From the NCBI GenBank assembly GCA_021731285.1, contig JAKFXR010000016.1:1-55924 (forward strand): 55,924 bases of DNA, read 5' to 3'. Both the position numbers and the translations under genes were made by a program. Positions 26,428 through 33,798 of the stretch are shown piece by piece. The stretch's first letter is position 1. Every line of letters begins with the position of its first letter. The notes beneath the pieces were generated by a model, which had not been told where the DNA came from, searched no databases, and saw nothing but the letters and a program-made list of their open reading frames with translations. The stretch comes from Polaromonas sp. (lineage in GTDB: Bacteria > Pseudomonadota > Gammaproteobacteria > Burkholderiales > Burkholderiaceae_C).

Positions 26428-27324
26428 ATGCCATCGCGAAAAAACCACCTCGACGCCCTCGCCATATCGCTGCTTTTGGCTTGCTGCCTTTTCTGGGGCT
26501 TTCAGCAAGTCCTCGTCAAAGCCACCTTGCCCGAACTCCCGCCAGTGTTCCAGGCTTTCATCCGTTTCGCCGGGGCGACCCTGCTCCTCGGCGGGTGGTG
26601 TGTGTGGCGCGGCATCAGGCTGTTTGCTGCGGACGGCTCGCTGCGTGCCGGCCTGCTGGCAGGCAGTTTGTTTGCGGCCGAGTTTGCCTGTCTTTACGTG
26701 GGCTTGCAGTACACCAGCGCCTCGCGTCTGACGGTCTTTCTCTACACCTCGCCATTCTGGGTCGCGGCGCTGCTGCCCTTCTGGGTGAAATCCGAAAAGC
26801 TGCGCAGCATGCAGTGGGCAGGTCTGGCCTGTGCCTTTGCCGCCGTGGTTTTTGCCCTGCGCGAAGGCTTTGGTGCGGGAGGCGCGTCCACCTGGCTGGG
26901 TGATGTGCTGGCCCTGGTGGCCGGCATGTTCTGGGGCCTGACCACCGTGGTGATACGCGCTACCTCCTTGAGCCGGCTGTCTGCAGAAAAGCTGCTGTTC
27001 TATCAGGTGGCGGTCAGCACGGCGGTGTTGCCGTTTGTGTCGCTGGCACTCGGCGAGGCCTGGGTCTGGTCCTTCAGTCCCTTTGCCATCACCTCCTTGC
27101 TGCTCCAGACGGTGGTGGGCGCGTTCGCGAGTTACCTGGCCTGGATGTGGATGTTGGGGCACTACCCGGCCACCAAAATTTCGGTGTTCGTGTTTCTCAC
27201 GCCATTGTTTGCCCTGTTGTTCGGCGCTGTCTGGCTCAAGGAAACCGTGACCATGAGCCTGGTGGCGGCGCTGACGCTGGTTGCCATCGGCATCGTTCTG
27301 GTCAATCGCAAACCCGCCGCCTGA
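26428..27324 (+). CDS. EamA/DMT-family transporter
   Basis: 298 residues with ten predicted transmembrane helices in two EamA repeats (about 10-150 and 160-295), as in the drug/metabolite transporter superfamily. Typical features are FWGFQQVLVKATLPELPP at helix 1 and VFLTPLFALLFGAVWLKE near the end. It is probably an exporter of amino acids or small metabolites across the inner membrane. Substrate is unknown. It follows the flavin reductase and is followed by a dispersed repeat rather than a clear terminator. Confidence 0.9.
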   Translation: MPSRKNHLDALAISLLLACCLFWGFQQVLVKATLPELPPVFQAFIRFAGATLLLGGWCVWRGIRLFAADGSLRAGLLAGSLFAAEFACLYVGLQYTSASRLTVFLYTSPFWVAALLPFWVKSEKLRSMQWAGLACAFAAVVFALREGFGAGGASTWLGDVLALVAGMFWGLTTVVIRATSLSRLSAEKLLFYQVAVSTAVLPFVSLALGEAWVWSFSPFAITSLLLQTVVGAFASYLAWMWMLGHYPATKISVFVFLTPLFALLFGAVWLKETVTMSLVAALTLVAIGIVLVNRKPAA

Positions 27325-27330
27325 ACTCAT

Positions 27331-27400
27331 ATGCTATATGTTTAATAGCACACTTCTCCCGTCGACAAAGGGCAGGACCGATATTTCTCTTGCAAAAACG
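27331..27400 (+). repeat. Dispersed repeat family 3, copy 1
   Basis: TGCTATATGTTTAATAGCA (27332-27350), an inverted repeat of TGCTAT/ATAGCA, followed by a tail sharing ACAAAGGGCA and ATTTC with 49531-49600. It fills the gap between the EamA and SDR genes. The hairpin may help transcripts terminate. Confidence 0.75.
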
Positions 27401-27413
27401 GGCTCGCCCCAGC

Positions 27414-28223
27414 CTACTGCGACGCAGTGATGCCGCCGTCCAGGTAAAGCACCTGTCCAGTCACAAAGGCCGCGGCGGGCGCGGCAAAAAAAACGGCGGC
27501 GCCCGCCACGTCCTGGGGATCCGCGATGCGGCCCAGCGGAATGCGGTCCAGCACCTGCTTGCGGGTGTCAGGGTTTTCCAGCCAGTGGCGCGCCATCTCT
27601 GTTTTGACCACCGTAGGCGCAATCCCATTGACGGTGATGCCATGCACCGCCAGCTCGCTCGCGTGCTGGCGAATCATCATGACCAGCCCGCCCTTGCTGC
27701 TGCAATAGGCCGAGTAGCCCCGTCCGCGCAGACCGAGTTGCGCCCGCACCGACAGCAGATGCACCTGCGCGCCACCTCGGCCGCCTGCTATCTGCTTTTT
27801 GGCCGCCGCCTGGGCGAGAAACATGGCTGCCTTGAGGTTGACCTGGATCACCTCGTCAAACACTTCCTCGGTCACGTCGAGCAGGGCCTGTTCACGCTGC
27901 ATGCCCACGCAATTGACCAGAATGTCAAAGCTGCCAAAGTGGCTGGCCACCGCATCAATGGAGGCCTGCATCTGCGGTACCGAATGCGCGTCCATGGCCA
28001 GACCCAGGGCATCGTGCCCTGCGGCGCGCAGGGCGGCCGCCACGTCCCGGGCCTTGCTTTCATCGCGGCCGGATACCGCCACCCGTGCGCCCGCGATGGC
28101 GAGCGCCCAGGCGATCGCCTCGCCAATGCCGCCGTAGCCGCCCGGGATGTAGGCGGTTTTGCCGCGCAGGTCAAAAAGGCCTGTGAGGGCGGCGCTGAAA
28201 TCAATGCGTGGCGTGATGCTCAT
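27414..28223 (-). CDS. Short-chain dehydrogenase/reductase
   Basis: 269 residues, classical SDR. The nucleotide loop is the glycine-rich GGYGGIG (28-34), the NNAG-equivalent is VNCVG, the catalytic pair is YCSSK (from GYSAYCSSKGG), and the tail LYLDGGITASQ is typical. An extra N-terminal stretch of about 20 residues precedes the first strand. It is the last gene of a leftward catabolic and transport operon (RpiR, IolC-like kinase, dehydrogenase, binding proteins, LivH), so a polyol, cyclitol or sugar-acid oxidation role is likely. The exact substrate is unknown. It is 64 bases from the next SDR gene. Confidence 0.9.
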   Translation of the reverse strand: MSITPRIDFSAALTGLFDLRGKTAYIPGGYGGIGEAIAWALAIAGARVAVSGRDESKARDVAAALRAAGHDALGLAMDAHSVPQMQASIDAVASHFGSFDILVNCVGMQREQALLDVTEEVFDEVIQVNLKAAMFLAQAAAKKQIAGGRGGAQVHLLSVRAQLGLRGRGYSAYCSSKGGLVMMIRQHASELAVHGITVNGIAPTVVKTEMARHWLENPDTRKQVLDRIPLGRIADPQDVAGAAVFFAAPAAAFVTGQVLYLDGGITASQ

Positions 28224-28287
28224 GGTGACTTCAATGGTGGGTGTGGTTTGATCGGGTGCGCGGGGGCTTTCGCTGAGGCTCTCAGGC

Positions 28288-29037
28288 CTAGTCCATCAGC
28301 AACCCGCCATTGAGGTCAATGATTTCCCCGGTGATGAAGCCCGCCAGGGGAGAGGCCAGAAAGCGCACCACGTGGGCAAACTCTTCAGGCTCGCAAAAGC
28401 GCCCGACCGGAATGTCTTTGAGCAACTTCTGGCGCTGCTCTTCGCTCAGCTGCTCGGTGATCATGGGCGTTTTCACATAGGCTGGCGCAACCGCATTGGC
28501 GGTGACGCCGAAAGAGGCCAGTTCACGGGCCAGCGAAAACGTCAGTGCGCTCATGGCACCTTTCGAAACGGAATAAGCCGTGCCCGCCGTCAGTCCGCCA
28601 GTTTTGGCGGCGAGCGAACTGGTGTTGATGATGCGGCCATAACGCCGGGCCTTCATGCCAGGCACCACCTGCTGCGCCAGGTAAAACGCGCCATCCAGGT
28701 TGGCGCCCATCACGCGCCGCCATTCGTCTGCGGTGGTGGCTTCGACCTTGTTGTTGGAAAGAATGCCCGCGTTGTTCACCAGAATATCGACAGGTCCCAG
28801 CGCCTCGACGATGCGCGCATGACCGCTTCGCACGGCGTCGGCATCGCTGATGTCAAAGGAGAAGGCCCGCGCGTTGGACCCCAGCTCGGCGGCCAGAGCC
28901 TCGTTGCGCTGCTGGTTGAAGTCCACCATGGCGACCTTGCAGCCATCTTCCAGCAATACACGGGTCGCGGCCAGACCCATGGTGCCGGCTGCACCGGTCA
29001 CCAGGGCTACTTTGTCTTCAAGAGGTTTCATTTGCAT
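28288..29037 (-). CDS. Short-chain dehydrogenase/reductase
   Basis: 249 residues, classical SDR with cofactor motif TGAAGTMG (14-21), VDF after beta-2 (favouring NAD), NNAG, serine in TSSLAAK and catalytic YSVSK, ending IIDLNGGLLMD. A GAGGG site precedes ATG 29037 or the internal ATG at 29031. It sits in the same leftward cluster as the other SDR gene. Two different dehydrogenases in one locus suggest two oxidation steps or a two-way epimerisation by oxidation and reduction. Substrate inferred only as a polyhydroxy compound. Confidence 0.9.
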   Translation of the reverse strand: MQMKPLEDKVALVTGAAGTMGLAATRVLLEDGCKVAMVDFNQQRNEALAAELGSNARAFSFDISDADAVRSGHARIVEALGPVDILVNNAGILSNNKVEATTADEWRRVMGANLDGAFYLAQQVVPGMKARRYGRIINTSSLAAKTGGLTAGTAYSVSKGAMSALTFSLARELASFGVTANAVAPAYVKTPMITEQLSEEQRQKLLKDIPVGRFCEPEEFAHVVRFLASPLAGFITGEIIDLNGGLLMD

Positions 29038-29094
29038 CGTTGTTCAACCCTCAACAGGCCGGTTTTGTCTTTTTTCAGGACCATCGCGGAACCG

Positions 29095-29166
29095 GCTCTG
29101 CCGGGCCGCAGATGGTGCCCCCTTGAGGGGGGTCCGGCTACACGAAGTGAGCCGAGGCGGGGGTGT
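29095..29166 (-). repeat. Dispersed repeat family 2, copy
   Basis: The segment carries a CCCCCTTGAGGGGG palindrome and ACACGAAGTGAGCCGAGGCG. Its reverse complement aligns with 51105-51180. It lies between an SDR gene and livH inside the cluster, so the livH transcript probably reads through it or ends there. Confidence 0.65.
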
Positions 29167-29167
29167 T

Positions 29168-30097
29168 CTAAACATCCAGGACGCTCTTTTTACCAAACAG
29201 GCCGCGTGAACGGAAGGTCACCACTGCAATGAACAGCAGGTACATGGACATCAGCGACCACTCCGACGCATACGAGCCCGTGAGTCCCACCACCATGCCG
29301 ACCATCAGGCCGGCAATCACCGCACCCCACAGCGAGCCCACACCGCCCAGCACGATGATGAGAAAGGCAGGGACAACGGCATCCACACCCACATGCGGCC
29401 GTATGCCCCAGATGGGCGCCATCACCACACCGGCAATGGCAGCCAGCGCCACGCCCAGCCCGAACACAAACAGGCGCAGGCGCGACAGGTTGATGCCCAG
29501 GGCGCGAACCATTTCGCTGTCATGCGCGCCAGCCTTGATGATCGCGCCATAGGGCGTTTTTTGCAGAAAGGCCCACAGCAGCAAAATCATCAGGATGGCA
29601 AAACCGCTGGCGAAGAAGCGGTACTTTGAATACACCAGGTCGCCCAGCAGGAAGGCGCCGGAGATCGCTGGCGGCAAGGCAATCTGCTGTTCGGACGAGC
29701 CCCAGATGACGCGAATGCTTTCCTCGATGACCAGGGCTGCGCCGAAAGTGAGCAGCAGGCCATACAGCGGATCACGCCCGTAGGTACGCCGCATGCACAG
29801 CTCGAGCAGCATGCCAAACATGCCCACAAAAACCGGTGCAAGAACCAGGGCAATCAGGTAACGGGTTTCTATGGGAAAGGACATGTACCAGGCTTGCATC
29901 TCCGGGAACATGCCCAGCCGCGGCGCCACCAGGAACAGCGCGAAGTACATGCCCAGTGCAAACAGCGAACCATGTGCGAGGTTGATGGTCTCCATCACAC
30001 CCACAATCAGCATGAAGCCCAAAGCGATGAGTGCAAACAGCAAGCCCAGCGAGACCCCGTTGACGAGGTGCGGAAGAATCTGAAAAATGAAATCCAT
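29168..30097 (-). CDS. Branched-chain-amino-acid-type ABC permease (LivH family)
   Basis: 309 residues from the ATG at 30097; the longer ORF to 30181 overlaps the binding-protein gene. About eight transmembrane helices, with the LivH hallmarks NGVSLGLLFALIALGFMLIVG, ETINLAHGSLFALG, GRDPLYGLLLTFGAALVIEE and ALGINLSRLRLFVFGLG. It is one half of the inner-membrane channel of a HAAT-family importer. The partner LivM and the ATPases are on the divergent arm at 36752-39236, an unusual split. The stop lies at the edge of a dispersed repeat. Confidence 0.92.
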   Translation of the reverse strand: MDFIFQILPHLVNGVSLGLLFALIALGFMLIVGVMETINLAHGSLFALGMYFALFLVAPRLGMFPEMQAWYMSFPIETRYLIALVLAPVFVGMFGMLLELCMRRTYGRDPLYGLLLTFGAALVIEESIRVIWGSSEQQIALPPAISGAFLLGDLVYSKYRFFASGFAILMILLLWAFLQKTPYGAIIKAGAHDSEMVRALGINLSRLRLFVFGLGVALAAIAGVVMAPIWGIRPHVGVDAVVPAFLIIVLGGVGSLWGAVIAGLMVGMVVGLTGSYASEWSLMSMYLLFIAVVTFRSRGLFGKKSVLDV

Positions 30098-30135
30098 AAA
30101 AGTCTTTTTGGGTTGGGGCTTGCGTTTTGCTTGTA

Positions 30136-31473
30136 TCAGGGCTCGTAGGTAGGCGTCAAGGCGTATGACTCCAGCTTGCATTGCTGCAGACTGTCCTTGT
30201 CTTCCACCTCGTCCGGGCGAAGCCGTCCCAGGATGCGGAAGATGTCGTCGTCCTGTTTCGGAAAAGCGTTGTAGGAGGCCATGTAAATGTTCTGCTGCAG
30301 CTGATGGGTCACCGGGTTCATGTAGGCATCTTCGTGCTGCATGCGCCGCACAGCGGGCACCTTGAGGTTTTCCAGTTCGCGAATGATCTTCAGGTTGTTG
30401 GTCGAGCCGGTGCGCTCGATGGCGCCAAACAATTCGTGCGTTGCCATGTAGCCGTTGTAGAACACATTGCCCGGCACCTTGATGCGGTATCCGGCATTGG
30501 CGCGCTGGTACCGCCCCACAAACTCTTTCACACCGGGCAGGCCCAGGCCCCAGTACCAGGTGGTGCCGAAGATCCCGAACATCGCCTCGCGGCCCAGTCC
30601 ATACACATCGGGCCAGTCGGCCTGGTTGTTGATCCAGCCGAAGCTGCGGTCCAGCCCGGCCTTGCGCACCTGCTCACGCAAAGCCTTGAGGTCTTCCCCA
30701 CCCACGGCAGTGGCAATAACACCGGGGTTGAGTTTTTTGATCTTCTCCAGCTGGGCAGAAAAATCGCGGGTATTCTGCGGCACCAGCAACTCTTCAACCA
30801 CCTTGCCTCCGTTGCTCTCGACGATGCCGCGTATGCCCTTCGCGGTGTTGTGGCCCCACAGGTAGTCGCTCGTCAAAAGCACCCAGTTGCGGCCAAAGCC
30901 TGTCATGGCGCCCTTGACCACCGATGTCGAAAAGTTGGTGCCGTTGCCGTCCCAGACAAACTTCACACGGTGGCAATCCTTGCCCGCCTCGGTGGGCGAA
31001 CTTGAGTTGGTGTTGAAGTAGATGCAGCCATACTTCTGGGCCACCTTGGAGATGGCATTGGCAGCGCCCGAATGCACACCCCCCAGCATGAAGGCCACTT
31101 CCTTTTCGGTGATCATGCTGGTGGCCACGGCGGCGGCTTTGGCGGCGTCGCCGCCGGTGTCGGCGTGGACCGTCTCGACGCGCCGCCCCAGCACGCCGCC
31201 GCGCTCATTGACTTCCGCAATCGCCATGAGGATGCCGCGCTGCTCGTCCTGGCCGCTCAGGCCATATTGGCCCGTGTCGTCGGTGCTCAGGCCAATCAGC
31301 AGTGGTTTTTTGTTGCGTGCCTGCGCCCACGCGCGGTGCACCGACCAGGGTCCGAAGCAGCCCAATGTCGCCGCCCCGACACCCCGGATCAACTGACGCC
31401 TCTGTTTCTGGACCGGCGAGAGCATGGCTTCGCCCTGCGGCAGCGTGCTGCCGCTGTGCTGGTGGGTGCTCAT
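30136..31473 (-). CDS. HAAT-type ABC substrate-binding protein, paralogue 1
   Basis: 445 residues from the ATG at 31473 (MSTHQHSGSTLPQ); an in-frame extension to 31647 overlaps the neighbour and is rejected. A Tat-like signal (KQRRQLIRGVG then a hydrophobic stretch to RAWA) is followed by a periplasmic type-I binding fold of the UrtA/AmiC/LivJ kind: ITEKEVAFMLGGVHSGAANAI, NSSSPTEAGKDCHR, WPDVYGLGREAMFG. Overall similarity to the next gene is high and both share the ending CKLESY...TPTYE, so this is a tandem duplication. Context points to a sugar-, cyclitol- or sugar-acid-like ligand rather than amino acids. Start chosen on Tat motif and spacing. Confidence 0.9.
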   Translation of the reverse strand: MSTHQHSGSTLPQGEAMLSPVQKQRRQLIRGVGAATLGCFGPWSVHRAWAQARNKKPLLIGLSTDDTGQYGLSGQDEQRGILMAIAEVNERGGVLGRRVETVHADTGGDAAKAAAVATSMITEKEVAFMLGGVHSGAANAISKVAQKYGCIYFNTNSSSPTEAGKDCHRVKFVWDGNGTNFSTSVVKGAMTGFGRNWVLLTSDYLWGHNTAKGIRGIVESNGGKVVEELLVPQNTRDFSAQLEKIKKLNPGVIATAVGGEDLKALREQVRKAGLDRSFGWINNQADWPDVYGLGREAMFGIFGTTWYWGLGLPGVKEFVGRYQRANAGYRIKVPGNVFYNGYMATHELFGAIERTGSTNNLKIIRELENLKVPAVRRMQHEDAYMNPVTHQLQQNIYMASYNAFPKQDDDIFRILGRLRPDEVEDKDSLQQCKLESYALTPTYEP

Positions 31474-31481
31474 GGTGGCTC

Positions 31482-32831
31482 CTACACTTCGTAAGTCGGG
31501 GTGGATTCGTAGCTTTCCAGCTTGCACGCGCCCTGGGAGTCCCTGTCCACAACATCTTTCGGATCGCTCTGGGTGAGGATCTTGAAGATATCGTCTTTCT
31601 CCGCCGGCTTGTCGTTGTAGCTCGCCATGTAGATGGTTTGCTGGCACTGGTGCGTCACAGGATCGATCCAGGCATCAAAATGCTGAAGTCTGTCCGCGGC
31701 AGCCATCCTGCGGCCTTCGAGCTTTTTGATGATGGCAATGTTGTTGGTGGTTCCCGCCTCTTCGGCACAGCGCAGCAACTCGCGCGTGGCCATGTAGCCG
31801 TTGTGATAAACATTGCCCGGAACACGAATGGCCATGCCGGGATACTGCTTCTGGTAGGCCGCCACAAACTCTTTCACGCCCGGCAGGTTCAGGCGCCAGT
31901 ACCAGGTGGTGCCGAATACGCCAAAGATCGACTCGGGGCCAAGGCCATACACATCGGGCCAGTCCTGCTGGTTGTTGACCCAGGCCATGCTCTCGTTCAT
32001 CTTGAGCTGCACGACCTGCTGGCGCAAGGCCTTGATGTCGTCGCCGCCGATGGCCGTAGCCACAACCGCCGGCTTGATCTGCTGCAGCTTGAGCAGGTAG
32101 GAAGAAAAGTCCCGCGTGTTTTGCGGCACCAGCAATTCTTCAACAATGCGGCCGCCGTTGGCCTCAACAATCGCCCGGGTTGCCTTGGACGTGCTGTGTC
32201 CCCACACGTAGTCATTGGTCAGCAACACCCAGTTGCGGCCGCTTGCCTTGATGGCGTTCTTGACAATGGCGTTGTTGAAGTTGGTGCCATTGCCATCCCA
32301 GACGAACTTGGTACGGTGGCAATCCTTGCCGGCCTCGGTGGGCGAGCTGGAGTTGGTGTTCAGGAAAATCGTGCCGTACTTTTGCGCGACTTGCGAGATT
32401 GCGTTGGAGACGCCCGAGTGCACGGCACCGATCAGGAAGGCGGCTTCGTTGCGCGTGATCATGCGCTCTGCAGCCCGCGAACCAGTGGCCGGCGTGGTTT
32501 CCGTGTCGATGTGAATCGCTTCAATCCGGCGTCCAAGTACGCCACCCTTGTCGTTGAATTCCTTGATGGCCATCATGGCGCCCAGACGCTCTTCCGAGCC
32601 GGAGGCGCCGTATTGGCCGGAGGTGTCCATGGTGAGGCCAATGGTCAGTGGTTTTTTCTGGCCAGTCTGGGCCCAGGCATGGTTGTGTTTCCACGGCCCC
32701 ATGAAGGGAGCCGCGCCGTAGAGGCCGGCGCCGACCAGCGCGAGGCTGGAGTTTTTAAGCAGCTGGCGGCGGGATGTGGCTGTGGCGTCCGGTTGCTGAT
32801 CCGGAGTCTTGCCGGGTTGGGTGTCGCTCAT
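31482..32831 (-). CDS. HAAT-type ABC substrate-binding protein, paralogue 2
   Basis: 449 residues with a textbook Tat signal, SRRQLLKNSSLALVGAGLYG (20-39), preceded by AGGAGAAGACAAC-ATG. The mature part is a type-I periplasmic binding protein: TIGLTMDTSGQYGASG, GAVHSGVSNAISQVAQKYG, NSSSPTEAGKDCHRTKFVW, VWGHSTSKATRAIVEANGG. It is a paralogue of the downstream gene, eight bases away. Tat export implies folding in the cytoplasm before transport, perhaps with a bound cofactor or disulfide. Two receptors feeding one transporter would widen ligand range. Confidence 0.92.
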   Translation of the reverse strand: MSDTQPGKTPDQQPDATATSRRQLLKNSSLALVGAGLYGAAPFMGPWKHNHAWAQTGQKKPLTIGLTMDTSGQYGASGSEERLGAMMAIKEFNDKGGVLGRRIEAIHIDTETTPATGSRAAERMITRNEAAFLIGAVHSGVSNAISQVAQKYGTIFLNTNSSSPTEAGKDCHRTKFVWDGNGTNFNNAIVKNAIKASGRNWVLLTNDYVWGHSTSKATRAIVEANGGRIVEELLVPQNTRDFSSYLLKLQQIKPAVVATAIGGDDIKALRQQVVQLKMNESMAWVNNQQDWPDVYGLGPESIFGVFGTTWYWRLNLPGVKEFVAAYQKQYPGMAIRVPGNVYHNGYMATRELLRCAEEAGTTNNIAIIKKLEGRRMAAADRLQHFDAWIDPVTHQCQQTIYMASYNDKPAEKDDIFKILTQSDPKDVVDRDSQGACKLESYESTPTYEV

Positions 32832-32859
32832 GTTGTCTTCTCCTGTGGTGGTTGGTTGC

Positions 32860-33762
32860 TTAACGGGGGACGATCTTGACGTCGTTTAGTTTTTCCTGGG
32901 CTTCGAAAAGGGATGCAATCAGCTTGTCGCCGTAACCGGCATTGACGGCCTGCACAAAACTTTGGTGGGCGGCCTCGCCCATAAAACTGGTAACCGGCAG
33001 CATTTCCGCGAGGTGGGTGTAGTAACGCAGGTCTTTTTGCGCAAGGGCGATGCCAAACTTGAACCCGGTAACGTCGCCCTCCTGGAGGGTTTTGGTCGCC
33101 ATCATCTGAAAGATGCCGCAATTCACGCCGCCGGCGGAAATGACTTCATACAGGCGGTTCAGGTCCAGGCCGCTCTTGGCGGCGACCGCAAAGGCTTCGG
33201 CGATCGACGCCGCAAAGCTCATGGCCATCATGTTGTTGACCAGCTTGAGCACATGGCCGTGGCCGGGAGGGCCGACGTGGAAAATGTTTTCGCAAAACGC
33301 CTTGAGCACGGGCTCCAGGGTTTTGAAATCTGCAGGCTCCGCGCCCACCATGGTGTTGAGGCGGCCTTCTTCTGCTTCCTTCGGGGTGCGCGCCAGCGGC
33401 GCATCGACCAGGCGAATGCCTTTGGCCGCCAGGTCATTGCGTATGCGTGTGCTGGAGGCCGGCTCGGCGGTCGAGGTGTCAACCACGATCAGGCCGCTGC
33501 GGCCGCAGTTGAGCAGGCCGTCCTTGCCGTAGATGATGTCTTCGACCTGGGGCGAGCCGGTGACGCAGATGAAAACAATGTCCGAGGCCAGCGCACATTC
33601 GGCGTTGGTCTTGGCTTCCTTCGCGCCGGCCGCAATCAGGTCGGCCAGGTTGTCGCGGTTGCGGTTGACCTTGAAGGTCAGCGGGAAGCCTTTGGCGAGC
33701 AGGTTTTTTGCCATGCCATGACCCATCATGCCAATGCCAATAAATCCAATTTTTTGTGTCAT
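32860..33762 (-). CDS. 3-hydroxyisobutyrate dehydrogenase-family oxidoreductase
   Basis: 300 residues of the beta-hydroxyacid dehydrogenase family. The N-terminal Rossmann motif is GFIGIGMMGHGMAKNL (6-21). The substrate-binding segment is DAPLARTPKEAEEG, where the family usually has DAPVSGG, and the catalytic lysine is K173 in KLVNNMM. Members oxidise 3-hydroxy acids such as 3-hydroxyisobutyrate, tartronate semialdehyde or sugar acids with NAD(P). Gene order suggests it acts with the IolC-like kinase on a sugar-acid or cyclitol intermediate. The unusual ARTPK substrate loop may mark a distinct specificity. Confidence 0.92.
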   Translation of the reverse strand: MTQKIGFIGIGMMGHGMAKNLLAKGFPLTFKVNRNRDNLADLIAAGAKEAKTNAECALASDIVFICVTGSPQVEDIIYGKDGLLNCGRSGLIVVDTSTAEPASSTRIRNDLAAKGIRLVDAPLARTPKEAEEGRLNTMVGAEPADFKTLEPVLKAFCENIFHVGPPGHGHVLKLVNNMMAMSFAASIAEAFAVAAKSGLDLNRLYEVISAGGVNCGIFQMMATKTLQEGDVTGFKFGIALAQKDLRYYTHLAEMLPVTSFMGEAAHQSFVQAVNAGYGDKLIASLFEAQEKLNDVKIVPR

Positions 33763-33798
33763 GCTTTCTTTCCTCTGGTTATCCGTTTATTCAGTTAT

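Noticed and set aside
31474-31647. N-terminal extension of binding protein 1
   Set aside because: It lies within the coding sequence of the upstream paralogue, and the Tat signal begins only after 31473.
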